A DNA stretch of 8,046 bases from Planctomycetaceae bacterium (lineage in GTDB: Bacteria > Planctomycetota > Planctomycetia > Pirellulales > UBA1268): positions 1 through 8,046 of the forward strand of contig JAUWWJ010000056.1 of the NCBI GenBank assembly GCA_030616935.1, in the 5' to 3' direction. Positions 6,573-8,046 of this stretch are shown in pieces. The position numbers and the translations under genes are program-made. Under the pieces are notes generated by a model, which was given only the letters and a program-made list of their open reading frames with translations, made no database searches and was not told the origin of the DNA. Numbering within the stretch: the stretch's first letter is position 1; every line of letters begins with the position of its first letter.

Positions 6573-7555
6573 GTCAATATCTTTGGGGCACTAAAGGCTA
6601 CTGCAGACGTCATAAGAATCAAAAGCACACCCAGCGAAGTAAAGAGAAGAATGCGGGCGGACCGATCATCTCGTCGGAAAGCAAAGTTTACGGAAACAAG
6701 CACATAGACGGCAGATGCGAGTGCTGCCGTGAGGAACATCCGGATACTGCCGCTTGGTATTGCCATTGCCAAACTGACCGGAATCATGGCGAGAGCCGCT
6801 GCTAACGACTGCCCCGCTGCTCGTAAACCGCTTGGGTCAGTAACAGTGAGCATTTTAAGATTTGCTACCCCGTACTGTTTGCGATAGAGCCAAGCAATGG
6901 CCATGAAGTGAGGGAACTGCCACAGATAGAGCACTGTGCCAAGGGCTGCTACAGCGAGCGATGCAGAAATGTCACCAGCCAATAACTGCTGCGGGCCATC
7001 TGCAGCAAGCCAGCCAATTGCAATCGGTAGCGCACCTGCCACAGCGCCAACTGCTGTATTGAGTGGAGTGATTCTTTTCAGAGGCGTATAGACCCCAACG
7101 TAAAGAATCCATGTAAGCATTGCCGCGCATGCCGCCTGCAGGTTTCCGGCCAACCACACGCATCCAGAGCCTCCAATGAAACCCACTGCAACGAGAAGCC
7201 AAGCAGAGCGATTCGACAGTCGTCCCGCCGCAAGAGGACGTGACGCCGTACGGGCCATCAGTCTGTCTGTGTGTCGTTCAAGAATTTGATTTGCGATACT
7301 CGAACTCGCTGCTACGACTGCTGTGCCAAACAAAACGCCAACAACAGACAACCAATTCAATTCACGAGAACCTGATGTGAGCCACATTGCCGCAAACACG
7401 GTCACAAGCACCATCATTGCGATGCGCGGCCTCACGAGTTGTGAGGTATCCGCGAGCACAGAGCGTCTTGTTGCAACACGAGGGTGTGTCGCCGCGTCAG
7501 GAATGGCAGATGATGGGGGAGAGGCGAGATGATGCTGGGCAACTAACTGCGTCAC
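6557..7555 (-). CDS. ctaB: protoheme IX farnesyltransferase (heme O synthase)
   Basis: This UbiA-superfamily membrane enzyme attaches a farnesyl chain to heme B to make heme O, the substrate of heme A synthase. From the GTG at 7555 it has 332 residues. The prenyl-diphosphate motif is [20 protein letters not shown], with N89, E93 and D97 in the NxxxExxxD spacing. The second motif is [27 protein letters not shown] (156-182). [11 protein letters not shown] (212-222) is the typical heme O synthase signature. Eight or so membrane helices follow the usual layout after a roughly 35-residue polar N-terminus. The start is well fixed: GTGA overlaps the ctaA stop, and GGAGGG lies 7 bases upstream inside ctaA. 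The frame is open further upstream to an ATG at 7624, but that stretch overlaps ctaA and adds no family sequence. A small variant is [10 protein letters not shown] where many relatives have DYxxAGxxML. Confidence 0.96.
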   Translation of the reverse strand: MTQLVAQHHLASPPSSAIPDAATHPRVATRRSVLADTSQLVRPRIAMMVLVTVFAAMWLTSGSRELNWLSVVGVLFGTAVVAASSSIANQILERHTDRLMARTASRPLAAGRLSNRSAWLLVAVGFIGGSGCVWLAGNLQAACAAMLTWILYVGVYTPLKRITPLNTAVGAVAGALPIAIGWLAADGPQQLLAGDISASLAVAALGTVLYLWQFPHFMAIAWLYRKQYGVANLKMLTVTDPSGLRAAGQSLAAALAMIPVSLAMAIPSGSIRMFLTAALASAVYVLVSVNFAFRRDDRSARILLFTSLGVLLILMTSAVAFSAPKILTGSYL

Positions 7556-8046
7556 GCTAATGCCCTCCGCCGAGAAACTAGTTTGACACCTGTTGCCTCG
7601 GGCAGCCCGCCACTCGCAATACAATAAACAACACTTGTTCCAAGTATCATCATTCCAACAAGAACGTGCCCCGTCACAACAAACGAAGACAGGCTACTCC
7701 TTGCAACAACTACCGCAGTCGTCTCGGGGACTCTGCTCGCAACAGAGTCCGGCAGCAACCCAAGCGGCAGTCCCCAGCTAACAATCCAGGCCCCAAACCC
7801 GAGAAGGACTTGACTACAAACGAAAAACAGTATCGTCGATGACAAGAATCGACGACCGACGTTCCGAGAACCACTGGCACCCAAAAACCCGAACGACTCA
7901 CACACAGCCGCCAGACTCAATACTGCAACTGTCGCAGCACCGACGAGGTGAAATAGTAAGAGCCAACGAAACGTAACCGGCCCCACTGTTGAATCTAAAT
8001 GACGCAACTGAGCTCCGGCTACAAGTTGAATGTACGAGGCAAACAA
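7552..8046 (-). CDS. ctaA: heme A synthase (COX15/CtaA family), C-terminal 164 residues, cut by window edge
   Basis: The frame runs in from the window edge, so the N-terminal part and the true start are outside. Heme A synthase oxidises the C8 methyl group of heme O to a formyl group in the cytoplasmic membrane. The visible part contains QLVAGAQLRHLDS (H16 in window numbering), FHLVGAATVAVL (H33), a helix SQVLLGFGAWIVSWGLP (78-94) and TGHVLVGMMILGTSVVY (H126). These match histidine-bearing helices expected to coordinate heme in the family. Four membrane helices can be seen (about 1-12, 28-48, 68-92, 119-142). The stop TGA overlaps the GTG start of ctaB. The assignment rests on these motifs and on the adjacent ctaB; the two enzymes act in sequence. 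Confidence 0.88.
   Translation of the reverse strand: MFASYIQLVAGAQLRHLDSTVGPVTFRWLLLFHLVGAATVAVLSLAAVCESFGFLGASGSRNVGRRFLSSTILFFVCSQVLLGFGAWIVSWGLPLGLLPDSVASRVPETTAVVVARSSLSSFVVTGHVLVGMMILGTSVVYCIASGGLPEATGVKLVSRRRALA
7563..7568 (-). promoter_or_regulatory. ribosome binding site of ctaB
   Basis: GGAGGG on the minus strand, 7 bases before the GTG at 7555 and inside the end of ctaA. It decides the GTG start over the in-frame ATG at 7624 and supports coupled translation of ctaA and ctaB. Confidence 0.7.

Noticed and set aside
7556..7624. Longer ctaB start at an ATG at 7624
   Set aside because: It overlaps ctaA by 70 bases more, whereas the GTG at 7555 has GGAGGG 7 bases upstream and a GTGA overlap.

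Overview
The window looks like part of a Planctomycetota chromosome of roughly 50% GC. I infer this from the style of the proteins: a cytochrome oxidase subunit III with a long hydrophilic insert, lineage-type conserved proteins of unknown function, long spacers and patchy use of Shine-Dalgarno sites. It is an inference, not a database match. All ten genes I can support lie on the minus strand, so transcription runs from high to low coordinates. I see no tRNA, rRNA, mobile element or CRISPR array.

Positions 8046 to 3870 hold a compact six-gene aa3-type (heme-copper) cytochrome c oxidase module, in transcription order: ctaA (heme A synthase, cut by the window edge), ctaB (heme O synthase), subunit III, subunit IV, a Sco/SenC copper-delivery lipoprotein, and a DUF420 membrane protein. 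Several junctions overlap: GTGA at ctaA/ctaB, sco starting inside the subunit IV gene, and TAATG at sco/DUF420. Heme synthesis, copper insertion, structural subunits and a presumed assembly factor are thus made together. The catalytic subunits I and II are not in the window.

Positions 3620 to 1937 hold two genes I cannot assign a function. One encodes a 114-residue exported or membrane protein with a CPTC motif. The other encodes a 437-residue protein with a signal peptide, a C-terminal membrane anchor and what looks like an internal duplication. They lie just downstream of the oxidase module behind a 248-base spacer that may carry their own promoter. A role at the cell envelope near the oxidase is a guess from location.

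Positions 1695 to 751 encode an NAD-dependent malate dehydrogenase of the lactate-dehydrogenase-like type, with a 241-base upstream region containing dyads. Positions 542 to 1 hold the first 180 codons of an alpha/beta-hydrolase-like protein in which glycine occupies the usual nucleophile serine position and the HG oxyanion motif is missing.

The spacers and gene ends contain several exact inverted repeats, some with the stop codon inside the loop, and none followed by a downstream U tract. The ctaB end has the reverse: a strong T tract but only a weak stem. The rest is ordinary respiratory-chain gene content. The best leads are the two unassigned envelope genes, the altered esterase and the stop-codon hairpins.
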